Shown: one piece after another, positions 29,339-35,118 of the stretch
Position numbering within the stretch: position 1 is the first letter of the stretch
Layout: the number at the start of each line of letters is the position of its first letter
Made by a program: the position numbers and the translations under genes
Source of the DNA: Azonexus sp.
GTDB lineage: Bacteria; Pseudomonadota; Gammaproteobacteria; Burkholderiales; Rhodocyclaceae
Assembly (NCBI GenBank): GCA_030824535.1
Contig: JAVBXO010000085.1
Location: 1-36,857, forward strand
Direction of reading: 5' to 3'
DNA: 36,857 bases
The notes under the pieces: generated by a model
Seen by the model: the letters and a program-made list of their open reading frames with translations, nothing else
Told to the model about the DNA's origin: nothing
Databases searched by the model: none

Positions 29339-30612
29339 CAGGGTCTCCGCACTCGAATATCATAATGGTCTCAAGCCCAGAAAATGTGCGCGCAGATCAT
29401 CATCCCTGGCCGCTCTTTTCCGCTTTAGCCGCAGGCTGGATTTGACGCTGTCAGTCGTATCCATACGCAAGAGATTGAGGACGATTTTCTTGAGCAGGGA
29501 GAGATTTGCTGGCGCATTGTCCTTGCGAACGGTGCTGGCATCTTCTTTCATGGTGACATCGAGCACCCAATGAAGCTGGTTTTCGATTCCCCAGTGCGAA
29601 CGAACCGCTTCGGCTACTTCCGCCGGGGTGAGGTGGCGCGAGGCCATGTAGTAGCGCTGTTCCATGCTTGGCTTTTTGCCTTTGACTTGGCGCACCGAAT
29701 CAATGCGGGCGATCACCGCGCAACGCGGCCAATCGCTTTCCGACACGATACCGATGGCCGGCAGCACCGAACAACGCTGGACAACGGTGCGGCCATGCCC
29801 TTGCTCCGCTTGGCCAACATGGACAACCTGGTCCTGGCGATCAAGAAAGGCGTCTTGAATCGCCTTGTGCAGATTGGGTTGGTTGCCTTTAACCGCCAAC
29901 AAATAATCCGCTTCCTTGGCGATGATCTTCTCGGCAATGGCGCGCTGGCAGCCCATCGCATCAATACTGACAAGGAAACCTTTCAGATACAGGGCATCGA
30001 GCAGCTCGGGAATCGCCGTGATCTCGTTACTCTTCTTCGACACTTTTTCCTGACCAAGCACCAAGCCCAGCTTGGTTGCAAAAGCGCTGACCATGTGAAT
30101 AGCCGTTTCGCCTCCCTTGCCGGAACCGCGCACGGTTTTGCCGTCGACCGCAATCAGGCCGCTCAGATTCGGGATGAGGCTGCTCACCCACTGCGGGAAG
30201 CAATTTTCGAACTGCTTCGGATCGAGCAGGCGGAAAACCCGCAAAAAGGTATCTTCCGAAGGAACACCATTCTTGAGTACCAGAAACTGCCTCAGCCAAG
30301 TGGTGTGCGCACGCGACCACGCGGCTACGTCTTCAATCGTGTCGCAGTCAGAAAGCACCGCCGAGATTGCCATCACCAACAATTCCTGGAAGTCATGCCG
30401 AGTTCCATTGCTCGGCAGCCGGGGATCTTCCACATCGCTCAGCATCTCCATTAAAGCCATTCCTCTCGCCATCTTTTGCACTACCCAAAGAACAAGAGTA
30501 GACGGGATTTGTTGAATGTTTACAAGGTGGCACTGTAAGTCATTGATGTCGAACAGATTTTTGATGGCTCCTGTCACGAATCGGTTTATTCAATCCGAGT
30601 GCGGAAGCCCTG
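29339..30612 (-). mobile_element. Complete ISAs1-family insertion sequence
   Basis: The terminal inverted repeats are CAGGGTCTCCGCACTCG (29339-29355) and, at the right end read inward, CAGGGCTTCCGCACTCG (30612-30596), with two mismatches in 17. Exact 10-bp direct repeats GACCTGCCCC flank the element (29329-29338 and 30613-30622), consistent with a target duplication. With an intact transposase this is a complete and probably recent insertion of 1274 bp. Its target was itself a diverged AAGACCTGACCCC-type repeat unit. Confidence 0.9.
29360..30472 (-). CDS. ISAs1-family DDE transposase
   Basis: This is the transposase of the flanking element, 370 aa from the chosen ATG. Acidic catalytic motifs are visible: VDGKTVRGSG (first Asp), FLVSIDAMGCQ (second Asp) and HWGIENQLHWVLDVTMKEDA (the Glu region). 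The N-terminal DUF4372-like part has DPRLPSNGTRHDFQELLVMAISAVLSDCDT. The frame extends upstream to 30577, but MARGMALMEMLSDVEDPR is the better start; MALMEML five codons later is also possible. The gene fills almost the whole element and has no frameshift. Confidence 0.92.
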   Translation of the reverse strand: MARGMALMEMLSDVEDPRLPSNGTRHDFQELLVMAISAVLSDCDTIEDVAAWSRAHTTWLRQFLVLKNGVPSEDTFLRVFRLLDPKQFENCFPQWVSSLIPNLSGLIAVDGKTVRGSGKGGETAIHMVSAFATKLGLVLGQEKVSKKSNEITAIPELLDALYLKGFLVSIDAMGCQRAIAEKIIAKEADYLLAVKGNQPNLHKAIQDAFLDRQDQVVHVGQAEQGHGRTVVQRCSVLPAIGIVSESDWPRCAVIARIDSVRQVKGKKPSMEQRYYMASRHLTPAEVAEAVRSHWGIENQLHWVLDVTMKEDASTVRKDNAPANLSLLKKIVLNLLRMDTTDSVKSSLRLKRKRAARDDDLRAHFLGLRPL

Positions 30613-30631
30613 GACCTGCCCCTGATGTTTG

Positions 30632-31228
30632 TTAGCGAGAGTTTGCTTCTAAATCATGAACCATTGCAGAAGCATTACTATGCCCAAGGGTGGCCGCTTT
30701 TCGAAACAAGCGAATTGCTTCTTCTCGATTAGTTTCTTTGTATTGGAGACCAAGCATATACATTGCATTCATACTTCCTTGTTCGGATGCTTTATGCAGC
30801 CAGCGAGTCGTTTCTTCATTGCTTTTTTGAACGCCTGTTCCAAACATATACATTAGCGCGATACCATAAGATGAATTTCCGTCTCCGTTTTCAGATTCTT
30901 TTGAAAATACCTTCAACGCCGCTTCATGATTTCCAAGTGTTTTCATTGCCCACGGATTTCCGAGGCTTGCAGCCTTTTGATATAGGCGATTCGCTTCGGC
31001 GATATCTTTAGATACTCCGCTACCGCTTTGATAGGCGACACCAAGATTAACCATTGCATAGGTGTTCCCATTTTCGGCAAGACGACGCAACTGTTGGATA
31101 CGCTCACCAATATTATTTATTCGACGCGTACTTTGGACTTCAAGTACCTCCTTCGTCACGAATGCGTGCGAAGAGAGTGGCGCAACAAGGAGTCCAATAA
31201 CTATTACAGCAACGCTTCTGAAATCCAT
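30632..31228 (-). CDS. Sel1-repeat (TPR-like) exported protein
   Basis: A 198-aa protein with a signal peptide (about 1-22, ending PLSSHA). Sel1-like repeats follow: GNTYAMVNLGVAYQSGSGVSKDIAEANRLYQKAASLGNPWAMKTLG, then SYGIALMYMFGTGVQKSNEETTRWLHKASEQGSMNAMYMLGLQY and a final EEAIRLFRKAATLGHSNA. Sel1 repeats make alpha-solenoids for protein-protein contacts; no partner can be inferred. The ATG at 31228 is supported by TTGAGGA 8 bp upstream, so the frame's earlier TTG is rejected. It is AT-richer than the chromosomal genes, which suggests acquired DNA. It lies between the ISAs1 element and a large palindrome. Confidence 0.8.
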   Translation of the reverse strand: MDFRSVAVIVIGLLVAPLSSHAFVTKEVLEVQSTRRINNIGERIQQLRRLAENGNTYAMVNLGVAYQSGSGVSKDIAEANRLYQKAASLGNPWAMKTLGNHEAALKVFSKESENGDGNSSYGIALMYMFGTGVQKSNEETTRWLHKASEQGSMNAMYMLGLQYKETNREEAIRLFRKAATLGHSNASAMVHDLEANSR

Positions 31229-31250
31229 GTTTTTCCTCAAGTCAGATTAA

Positions 31251-31361
31251 CACTGCTAGCACTGCTAGGGTCAGGTCTTGTATTACGACATTTAAATGTC
31301 GTAATACAAGACCTGACCCCAATGCGCTCCATAATACAAGACCTGACCCCAATGCGCTCCA
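31251..31361. repeat. 52-bp perfect palindrome with tandem-duplicated flanks, copy 2
   Basis: The palindrome 31268-31319 consists of GGGTCAGGTCTTG, TATTACGACATTT and their reverse complement, without mismatch. On the left, CACTGCTAG is duplicated (31251-31259 and 31260-31268). On the right, a 30-bp unit starting TAATACAAGACCTGACCCC and ending AATGCGCTCCA is repeated at 31302-31331 and 31332-31361. A further lone AAGACCTGACCC motif occurs at 31428-31439, next to the end of the 142-aa ORF. Confidence 0.9.
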
Positions 31362-31451
31362 TGCTGGCCCCCGGTGCTGTCCTGCTGCGGGTTTGTTTTT
31401 TACTGCGAACGAGAAATGTTGGATTACAAGACCTGACCCTTGTACTGCGCT

Positions 31452-31880
31452 TCACCGTAGCCGCTGACCGCCGCGATGATGCTTGGGAGAAAGGCGACCA
31501 ACCTCGTGGAAGGCTGCGCGATAAGCGCCGACCTCCCACAACCAAGCCTCCTGAATGACGTACTCACGGTCATAGAGGAGCCAGATAAGGCAGTCCCACT
31601 CATAGTTCTTTGCCTTTGGCACCCAGGTGACGAAGCTCCCCGGCTTACCGCTCGGGCGATTGGCCTTGACTTGGTAGCGCTTGCCCCGGTGCTTGAAGTC
31701 GTAGCCTTTCTGAACTGATGTAGCTCCTGACATTGCAGCGGAGTATTCATCTTCGGTGAGCCCGACAAGCATGGCGGCGTCGTACTCCGAAAGGGCGCAC
31801 GTGATAGCAGGAGCGTTTCCAAACTTACGCTCCCATTGCAGAGTGAGGGAGACGAGTTGATTACGAAGAGTGGTTTCCAT
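31452..31880 (-). CDS. Hypothetical protein in an integron-like cassette, possible PD-(D/E)XK nuclease fold
   Basis: A 142-aa protein starting METTLRNQLVSLTLQWERKFG. The ATG lies 3 bp after the GTTAGGC end of an attC-like site, the normal position for a cassette gene. I do not recognise a named family. The segment GYDFKHRGKRYQVKANRPS followed by YEWDCLIWLLYDREYVIQEAWLWE resembles the core of PD-(D/E)XK nucleases: an Asp, then a strand ending QVK, then a hydrophobic strand. That assignment is inference only. No attC is seen after its stop; instead an AAGACCTGACCC repeat lies there, so the cassette's own attC appears lost. Confidence 0.65.
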   Translation of the reverse strand: METTLRNQLVSLTLQWERKFGNAPAITCALSEYDAAMLVGLTEDEYSAAMSGATSVQKGYDFKHRGKRYQVKANRPSGKPGSFVTWVPKAKNYEWDCLIWLLYDREYVIQEAWLWEVGAYRAAFHEVGRLSPKHHRGGQRLR

Positions 31881-31883
31881 GTG

Positions 31884-31973
31884 GCCTAACGTTATAGGCA
31901 AGGGACTCTGCGCGGCGGTTTATCGCGCAGAGTCCAGCGACCGAAGGGAGCGGCCTTTACTGCGATGTTAGGC
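31884..31973 (-). other. attC-like integron recombination site
   Basis: On the minus strand the site starts GCCTAAC (31973-31967) and ends GTTAGGC (31890-31884), which are complementary core sites of attC type. A 12-bp perfect inner stem, GGACTCTGCGCG (minus-strand 31935-31924) with CGCGCAGAGTCC (minus-strand 31914-31903), lies between. The stop TAA of the upstream 97-aa ORF falls inside GCCTAAC, and the next ORF starts 3 bp after GTTAGGC. Both are hallmarks of gene cassettes. The spacing between core and inner stem is unequal (31 against 12 bases), which is unusual. Confidence 0.7.
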
Positions 31974-32261
31974 TGGTCTTTTTGCATACTTGCTTGCCAC
32001 GGCGAGAATATAGGAAGCGTGAAACGTGATGGCTTTATAGCTGCTTGGAGAGTAACTACCTGTTTTGTTGAATTGTGAAAGCACCAACTCGGTTTTTTCG
32101 GGGCTAGCTCTACGAGGCTTGGCAGAAGACAACGGAACAAACCAAAGAGCATCGCCTTCAACCTCAACGGAAAAAGGCTTGCTTCGTGCCTCAGTCTGTA
32201 GAGTTTCACCTTTGAGCGAATGACAATAATTCAGAAATTCTGGGAAAGATGCCAATGGCAC
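31968..32261 (-). CDS. Hypothetical protein in an integron-like cassette (97 aa)
   Basis: A 97-aa protein with a GTG start at 32261 preceded by AAGGAGATATAC, an excellent ribosome site. The sequence starts VPLASFPEFLNYCHSLKGETLQT and continues with SVEVEGDALWFVPLSSAKPRR and FNKTGSYSPSSYKAITFHASYILAV. It is probably cytosolic, with no signal peptide or membrane helix. I do not recognise a family. The stop codon lies inside the attC-like site, and a second GTTAGGC half-site is 17 bp before the start, so this ORF plus the site form one cassette. Confidence 0.65.
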   Translation of the reverse strand: MPLASFPEFLNYCHSLKGETLQTEARSKPFSVEVEGDALWFVPLSSAKPRRASPEKTELVLSQFNKTGSYSPSSYKAITFHASYILAVASKYAKRPA

Positions 32262-32277
32262 GTATATCTCCTTGGTT

Positions 32278-32284
32278 GCCTAAC
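32278..32284 (-). other. Residual attC half-site (GTTAGGC)
   Basis: GTTAGGC on the minus strand occupies the position expected for the end of an upstream cassette's attC. Only about 8 more bases remain before the 32293 palindrome begins, so the rest of that site is missing. Confidence 0.5.
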
Positions 32285-32292
32285 GCTGCTAT

Positions 32293-32375
32293 GGTCAGGT
32301 CTTGTATTACGACATTTAAATGTCGTAATACAAGACCTGACCCCGAGGTTTTTACCCTGACCCCGAGGTTTTTAC
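32293..32375. repeat. 50-bp perfect palindrome with tandem-duplicated flank, copy 3
   Basis: The palindrome 32293-32342 matches the core of the 31268 copy base for base. On its right a 20-bp unit, CCTGACCCCGAGGTTTTTAC, is repeated exactly at 32336-32355 and 32356-32375. It separates the residual attC half-site from the group II intron remnant. A lone variant motif, AAGACCTGAGCCC, occurs at 32524-32536. Confidence 0.9.
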
Positions 32376-32389
32376 CCATCCTATGGCGA

Positions 32390-32475
32390 ATGACTCAAAC
32401 TGGGAGCCGGATGGTGTAACGCTCCAAGTCCGGTTCTGCGAGGGCGGCCTGTCGCAAGGCGGGCCGCTACTCTCC
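32390..32475 (+). mobile_element. Group II intron 3'-end remnant (domains V and VI)
   Basis: GAGCCGGA (32404-32411) pairs with TCCGGTTC (32429-32436), forming the domain V stem with the catalytic AGC triad at 32405-32407. The following GCGGCC (32444-32449) and GGCCGC (32462-32467) form a domain VI hairpin, with an unpaired A near 32469 as possible branch point. The text GGGAGCCGGATG...TCCGGTTCTGCGAGGG is typical of bacterial group II intron ends. No reverse transcriptase or 5' end is present. The rest of 32262-32560 holds no gene. Confidence 0.72.
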
Positions 32476-32560
32476 CATTCATGAAAATTGGTGTTTCTCA
32501 ACGTTCAGTGATATTGATCTGCAAGACCTGAGCCCGCTATTGGGTAGAAGGCGAATCACC

Positions 32561-32947
32561 TTAATACTGAATATCAAGCTGATATGTGTCACCACTAACT
32601 CTGAACGTTCTCGGTGCAACCATTCTCACTTCCTGCCACTGGGTACTCATGCGGCCGTATAAACCCATGTCTCGATAGTTCTCGTAGCCAGAGTCTTCCC
32701 ACATGACGTCGATCAGAGCGTAGTTGGGTCTGCTGTTAGTTAAGTGGACTTTTAATGGCTCAGCATTAATCTTGAGTTGGCCGTTTATGGTGGCTGAGAC
32801 GGATCCTTCAAACACCGCGTAGGTGGTGTCATCCGTTAGCTCGCGTATGACTTTCAAGATTACTGCTGTACTCTCTGATGACTTGTGGGGATGAAGCATC
32901 GGAAGTCCTTTGACGATTTGTGGCCCAACGTTAAATTTATATGGCAT
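32561..32947 (-). CDS. Hypothetical protein (128 aa)
   Basis: An ORF of 128 aa with composition AT-richer than the chromosomal genes. The product starts MPYKFNVGPQIVKGLPMLHPHKSS. It continues with alternating polar and hydrophobic strands (STAVILKVIRELTDDTTYAVFEGSVSATINGQLKI, RTFRVSGDTYQLDIQY), suggesting a mostly beta protein. No signal peptide, membrane helix or family is recognised. It lies between the intron remnant and the IS5-family element, about 60 bp from the latter's end. No attC-like site is visible on either side, so it is not counted as a cassette. Confidence 0.6.
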   Translation of the reverse strand: MPYKFNVGPQIVKGLPMLHPHKSSESTAVILKVIRELTDDTTYAVFEGSVSATINGQLKINAEPLKVHLTNSRPNYALIDVMWEDSGYENYRDMGLYGRMSTQWQEVRMVAPRTFRVSGDTYQLDIQY

Positions 32948-33008
32948 TTTTGCCGTATAAGTAGGCAGAGTCCCATACCCCTGAATAAGCTAGCAGCCTG
33001 TAACTCTA

Positions 33009-33860
33009 GGCTCTGTTGATGTTTTGCCGCAGCTCATCGCAGCCACAGCAAAGCCGCTGCAAATGTGAGGAAGCCCATGAAATGCATGGATTTTTTATCG
33101 TAGCGAGTGGCGATTCGGCGGAAATACTTGAGCGCTCCAAACATGCATTCGATGACATGACGTTCCTTGTAAAGCCACCAATCGCACTCTCTTTGTACCG
33201 TCCTGTTGGCCTTGGGCGGGATGACCGCGACAATGTCGCGCTCCTTGAGCCACGCCAGGAATTCGTCTGAATCGTAGGCCTTGTCAGCCAAGCAGGCTTG
33301 AGCTGAAATATTTGTCATGAGCGGAATCGCCTGCGTGATGTCAGCCTTTTGCCCGCCGGTCAGAATAAATTTGAGCGGCAAGCCCAAGCCATCGACCACC
33401 GCGTGAATCTTGCACCCAAACCCGCCTCGGGAGCGACCCAGGTCCTCATCGTCTGCCGAGCTCTGGGCCGCGCCCGCCGCACAGGCGTGGGCACGGATCA
33501 CCGTGCTATCGATAGAAGCACTTTGTAAATCAGCACTTTGAGCCAACCCTTCCAGCAGTTGCTTCCAGATGCCCAGCATTGACCACCGCGCGAATCGCTT
33601 GAAAACACTGTTCCAGTTGCCTCGGTCCGGAGGCAGGGAACGCCACTGCCCGCCAACCCGCAACACCCAGAGGACCGCCTCCACAAAGTGCCGACATCGA
33701 AATTCCTCGCCGGTATAGATTCTTCGGAAGGTCTTCAATTTCGCGAAAACCACAGACCACTCCGCATCGCTCAGTCTCGACTTGTCTACCACTTGGCTTT
33801 GGCTCATCTGGATCACGCAAAGCGGCAAAGTTTACCCGCCGGCAAAACATCAACAGAGCC
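33009..33860 (-). mobile_element. Complete IS5-family insertion sequence
   Basis: The ends are a 20-bp inverted repeat GCTCTGTTGATGTTTTGCCG preceded by a further G on each end, so 21 bp match perfectly (33009-33029 and 33840-33860). TA lies directly outside both ends (33007-33008 and 33861-33862), within CTAG, as expected of a 2-bp TA (or CTAG) target duplication. With one intact transposase ORF the element is complete, 852 bp. IS427-like elements within IS5 are the closest subgroup I can suggest. Confidence 0.9.
33034..33807 (-). CDS. IS5-family DDE transposase
   Basis: A 257-aa transposase in a single frame. The N-terminal DUF4096-like part has LSDAEWSVVFAKLK and FVEAVLWVLRVGGQWRSLPPD. The catalytic motifs are ASIDSTVIRAHACAAG (first Asp), CLADKAYDSDEFL (second Asp) and ERHVIECMFGALKYFRRIATRYDK (the Glu region). 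The ATG at 33807 is preferred over 33828, which adds seven residues. Many IS427-type elements split this gene into two frames; here it is continuous, so the element should be active. Confidence 0.92.
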   Translation of the reverse strand: MSQSQVVDKSRLSDAEWSVVFAKLKTFRRIYTGEEFRCRHFVEAVLWVLRVGGQWRSLPPDRGNWNSVFKRFARWSMLGIWKQLLEGLAQSADLQSASIDSTVIRAHACAAGAAQSSADDEDLGRSRGGFGCKIHAVVDGLGLPLKFILTGGQKADITQAIPLMTNISAQACLADKAYDSDEFLAWLKERDIVAVIPPKANRTVQRECDWWLYKERHVIECMFGALKYFRRIATRYDKKSMHFMGFLTFAAALLWLR

Positions 33861-34027
33861 TAGCCACGACATGCATCCAGGAAGTTTCTGAATAGATCCA
33901 CGGGATAAACAACCTTCATACGCGGCAAGGTGCCAAAGAAATGACGATTGTGCCAGCAACTCCACCAGTTGTCATGAATTGACAGGATGTCAGAGTGACT
34001 TGTTACGTACCACGGAAAAAGAAACAT
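33860..34027 (-). CDS. Short hypothetical ORF ending at the IS5 junction (55 aa)
   Basis: An ATG at 34027 preceded 8 bp upstream by a perfect AGGAGG. The product MFLFPWYVTSHSDILSIHDN is followed by WWSCWHNRHFFGTLPRMKVV and ends FRNFLDACRG. It is rich in aromatic residues and His. No family is recognised. The stop TAG is formed by the CTAG at the IS junction. Removing the element and one TA would still leave TAG, so the IS does not clearly truncate it. It could also be a fragment of a larger, decayed gene. Confidence 0.4.
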   Translation of the reverse strand: MFLFPWYVTSHSDILSIHDNWWSCWHNRHFFGTLPRMKVVYPVDLFRNFLDACRG

Positions 34028-34091
34028 CCCAATCCCTCCTATAGAAAGTTTGTCCGCAGAGTTCCGCTCTTCCACCTTGCCCCAAGCATTT

Positions 34092-34124
34092 TTGCCTGAT
34101 TTTTCCGGTCGACCGCAAAATCAG
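34092..34124 (+). repeat. GGTCGACC palindromic repeat, copy 5
   Basis: CCGGTCGACCGC (34105-34116) follows TTGCCTGATTTTT, the consensus arm. CTGATTTT (34096-34103) pairs perfectly with AAAATCAG (34117-34124), extending the hairpin as in copy 2. It lies about 40 bp beyond the stop of the 134-aa gene. Confidence 0.65.
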
Positions 34125-34162
34125 CCCCTTTTTCAACTTCCCTTCAGCGATCAAGCGCCCAG

Positions 34163-34567
34163 CTACAGCGTCGAGTCGGCCTCAACCACAACCCCCACAT
34201 CAAAAACCAACGCACAGTTTTTCTCCCGCCCCGGCGCCGGCAGGATCAGCGCGCGCAGGCCGTTGAGCTGGCAGCGGACAGCGAGCAGCGGAGGCAGTGG
34301 GTAGAGCGAAGTCAGTGGTGTGTCGTGCAGTTCGACCGGGCCGTTGACGCATAACTGGCGGGGGCCGCTGGGGTGGCGGATGCCGAGGATCTGCGCTGCT
34401 GCCTTCAAACCGCCGCTGGCTGGCGGCAGTTTGAACAGGCTGATGCCGTCGAGGGCGGTTTCATCCTGCCCAGCCGGTCTGGCGCTTTCGATCAGGCGGG
34501 CTTCGAAGGCGGTTGGCCAGTCGCCGAGGGTGCAGAAGACCAGCGCCAGGCTATCGCGTTGGGACAT
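34163..34567 (-). CDS. Hypothetical protein in the chemosensory operon (134 aa)
   Basis: A 134-aa protein starting MSQRDSLALVFCTLGDWPTA, whose ATG is 5 bp after the stop of the CheW-like gene. Blocks include ISLFKLPPASGGLKAAAQILGIRHP, GPVELHDTPLTSLYPLPPLLAVRCQLNGLRALILPA and CALVFDVGVVVEAD. The pattern of short strands is faintly like a degenerate CheW fold, but I would not assign one. A longer frame starting at 34957 passes through the CheW gene in another frame and is rejected. It is the last gene of the signalling operon. Confidence 0.65.
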   Translation of the reverse strand: MSQRDSLALVFCTLGDWPTAFEARLIESARPAGQDETALDGISLFKLPPASGGLKAAAQILGIRHPSGPRQLCVNGPVELHDTPLTSLYPLPPLLAVRCQLNGLRALILPAPGREKNCALVFDVGVVVEADSTL

Positions 34568-34572
34568 GTGCT

Positions 34573-35118
34573 TCAGCCCAGGCCGCGGGCGTAGTCGGCG
34601 AACAGGCGGTCGAGGTCGAGCAGGGTGACGGCGCGGTTCTGGAAGTAGAGCACGCCGGGCATGCGCTGGCGCAGTTGTTCGGGCAGCGTGGCCGGGGCGG
34701 GCTGGATGCTGCTGCTCGGGATGTCGACGACGTCGATGACCTGGCCGACGCGGATGCCGCTGGTCATGCCCTTGCCCTGGCCGAGCAGGATGGACGAGCG
34801 GCTGTTGCGGCTGGCCGGACGCTTGGGCAGGGCCAGCAGTTCGTCGAGACGGATGACGGTGGTGATGTCGCCGCGGACGTTGATGACGCCTTCGAGCGAT
34901 TCCGGGCAGCCGGGAACGAAAAAGACCTCGGCCTGGAAAATGATTTCGCGGACGCATTCGCCGGGGCAGGCGAAGCGTTCTTCGCCGAGTTCGAAAATCA
35001 CCAGCTTGAGCAGGGTGTCACTGGCGCTGTCGGCTTCCTGCTGCTCGCCGCTGCGGCGCAGGGCCAGCGCTTCGTCGAGGCTGAGGGCGGCGCTGGTGGT
35101 CGGGTCTTGGTCGTTCAT
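34573..35118 (-). CDS. CheW-like chemotaxis coupling protein
   Basis: A 181-aa protein: a variable Ala/Glu-rich N-terminus (about 1-35), then a CheW domain (about 36-175). The domain includes LLKLVIFELGEERFACPGECVREIIFQAEVFFVPGCPESLEGVINVRGDITTVIRLDELL and VLYFQNRAVTLLDLDRLF. The GVINVRGDI.PVI.L motif is the hallmark of CheW, which links chemoreceptors to CheA. The start overlaps the stop of the upstream regulator by 4 bp (ATGA). Being next to an Hpt/REC/GGDEF protein rather than cheA/cheY suggests a non-flagellar or c-di-GMP-linked pathway, which is inference. Confidence 0.88.
   Translation of the reverse strand: MNDQDPTTSAALSLDEALALRRSGEQQEADSASDTLLKLVIFELGEERFACPGECVREIIFQAEVFFVPGCPESLEGVINVRGDITTVIRLDELLALPKRPASRNSRSSILLGQGKGMTSGIRVGQVIDVVDIPSSSIQPAPATLPEQLRQRMPGVLYFQNRAVTLLDLDRLFADYARGLG

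Noticed and set aside
30632-31268. Sel1-repeat gene as a third integron cassette
   Set aside because: No GTTAGGC/GCCTAAC core lies at either end; GTTAATC before the gene does not fit the core-site consensus.
29261-32375. CRISPR array
   Set aside because: The repeated units are only two copies each, directly adjacent without spacers, and differ between loci.
32561-33008. 128-aa hypothetical gene as a cassette
   Set aside because: No attC-like cores flank it; the nearby GCCTGTAAC near 32996 is not a matching core.
34163-34957. 264-aa minus-strand frame covering the 134-aa gene and most of the CheW gene
   Set aside because: The upstream half is an Arg/Pro/His-rich shadow of the CheW gene in another frame. 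Only the part from 34567 looks like protein and has a proper start after the CheW stop.
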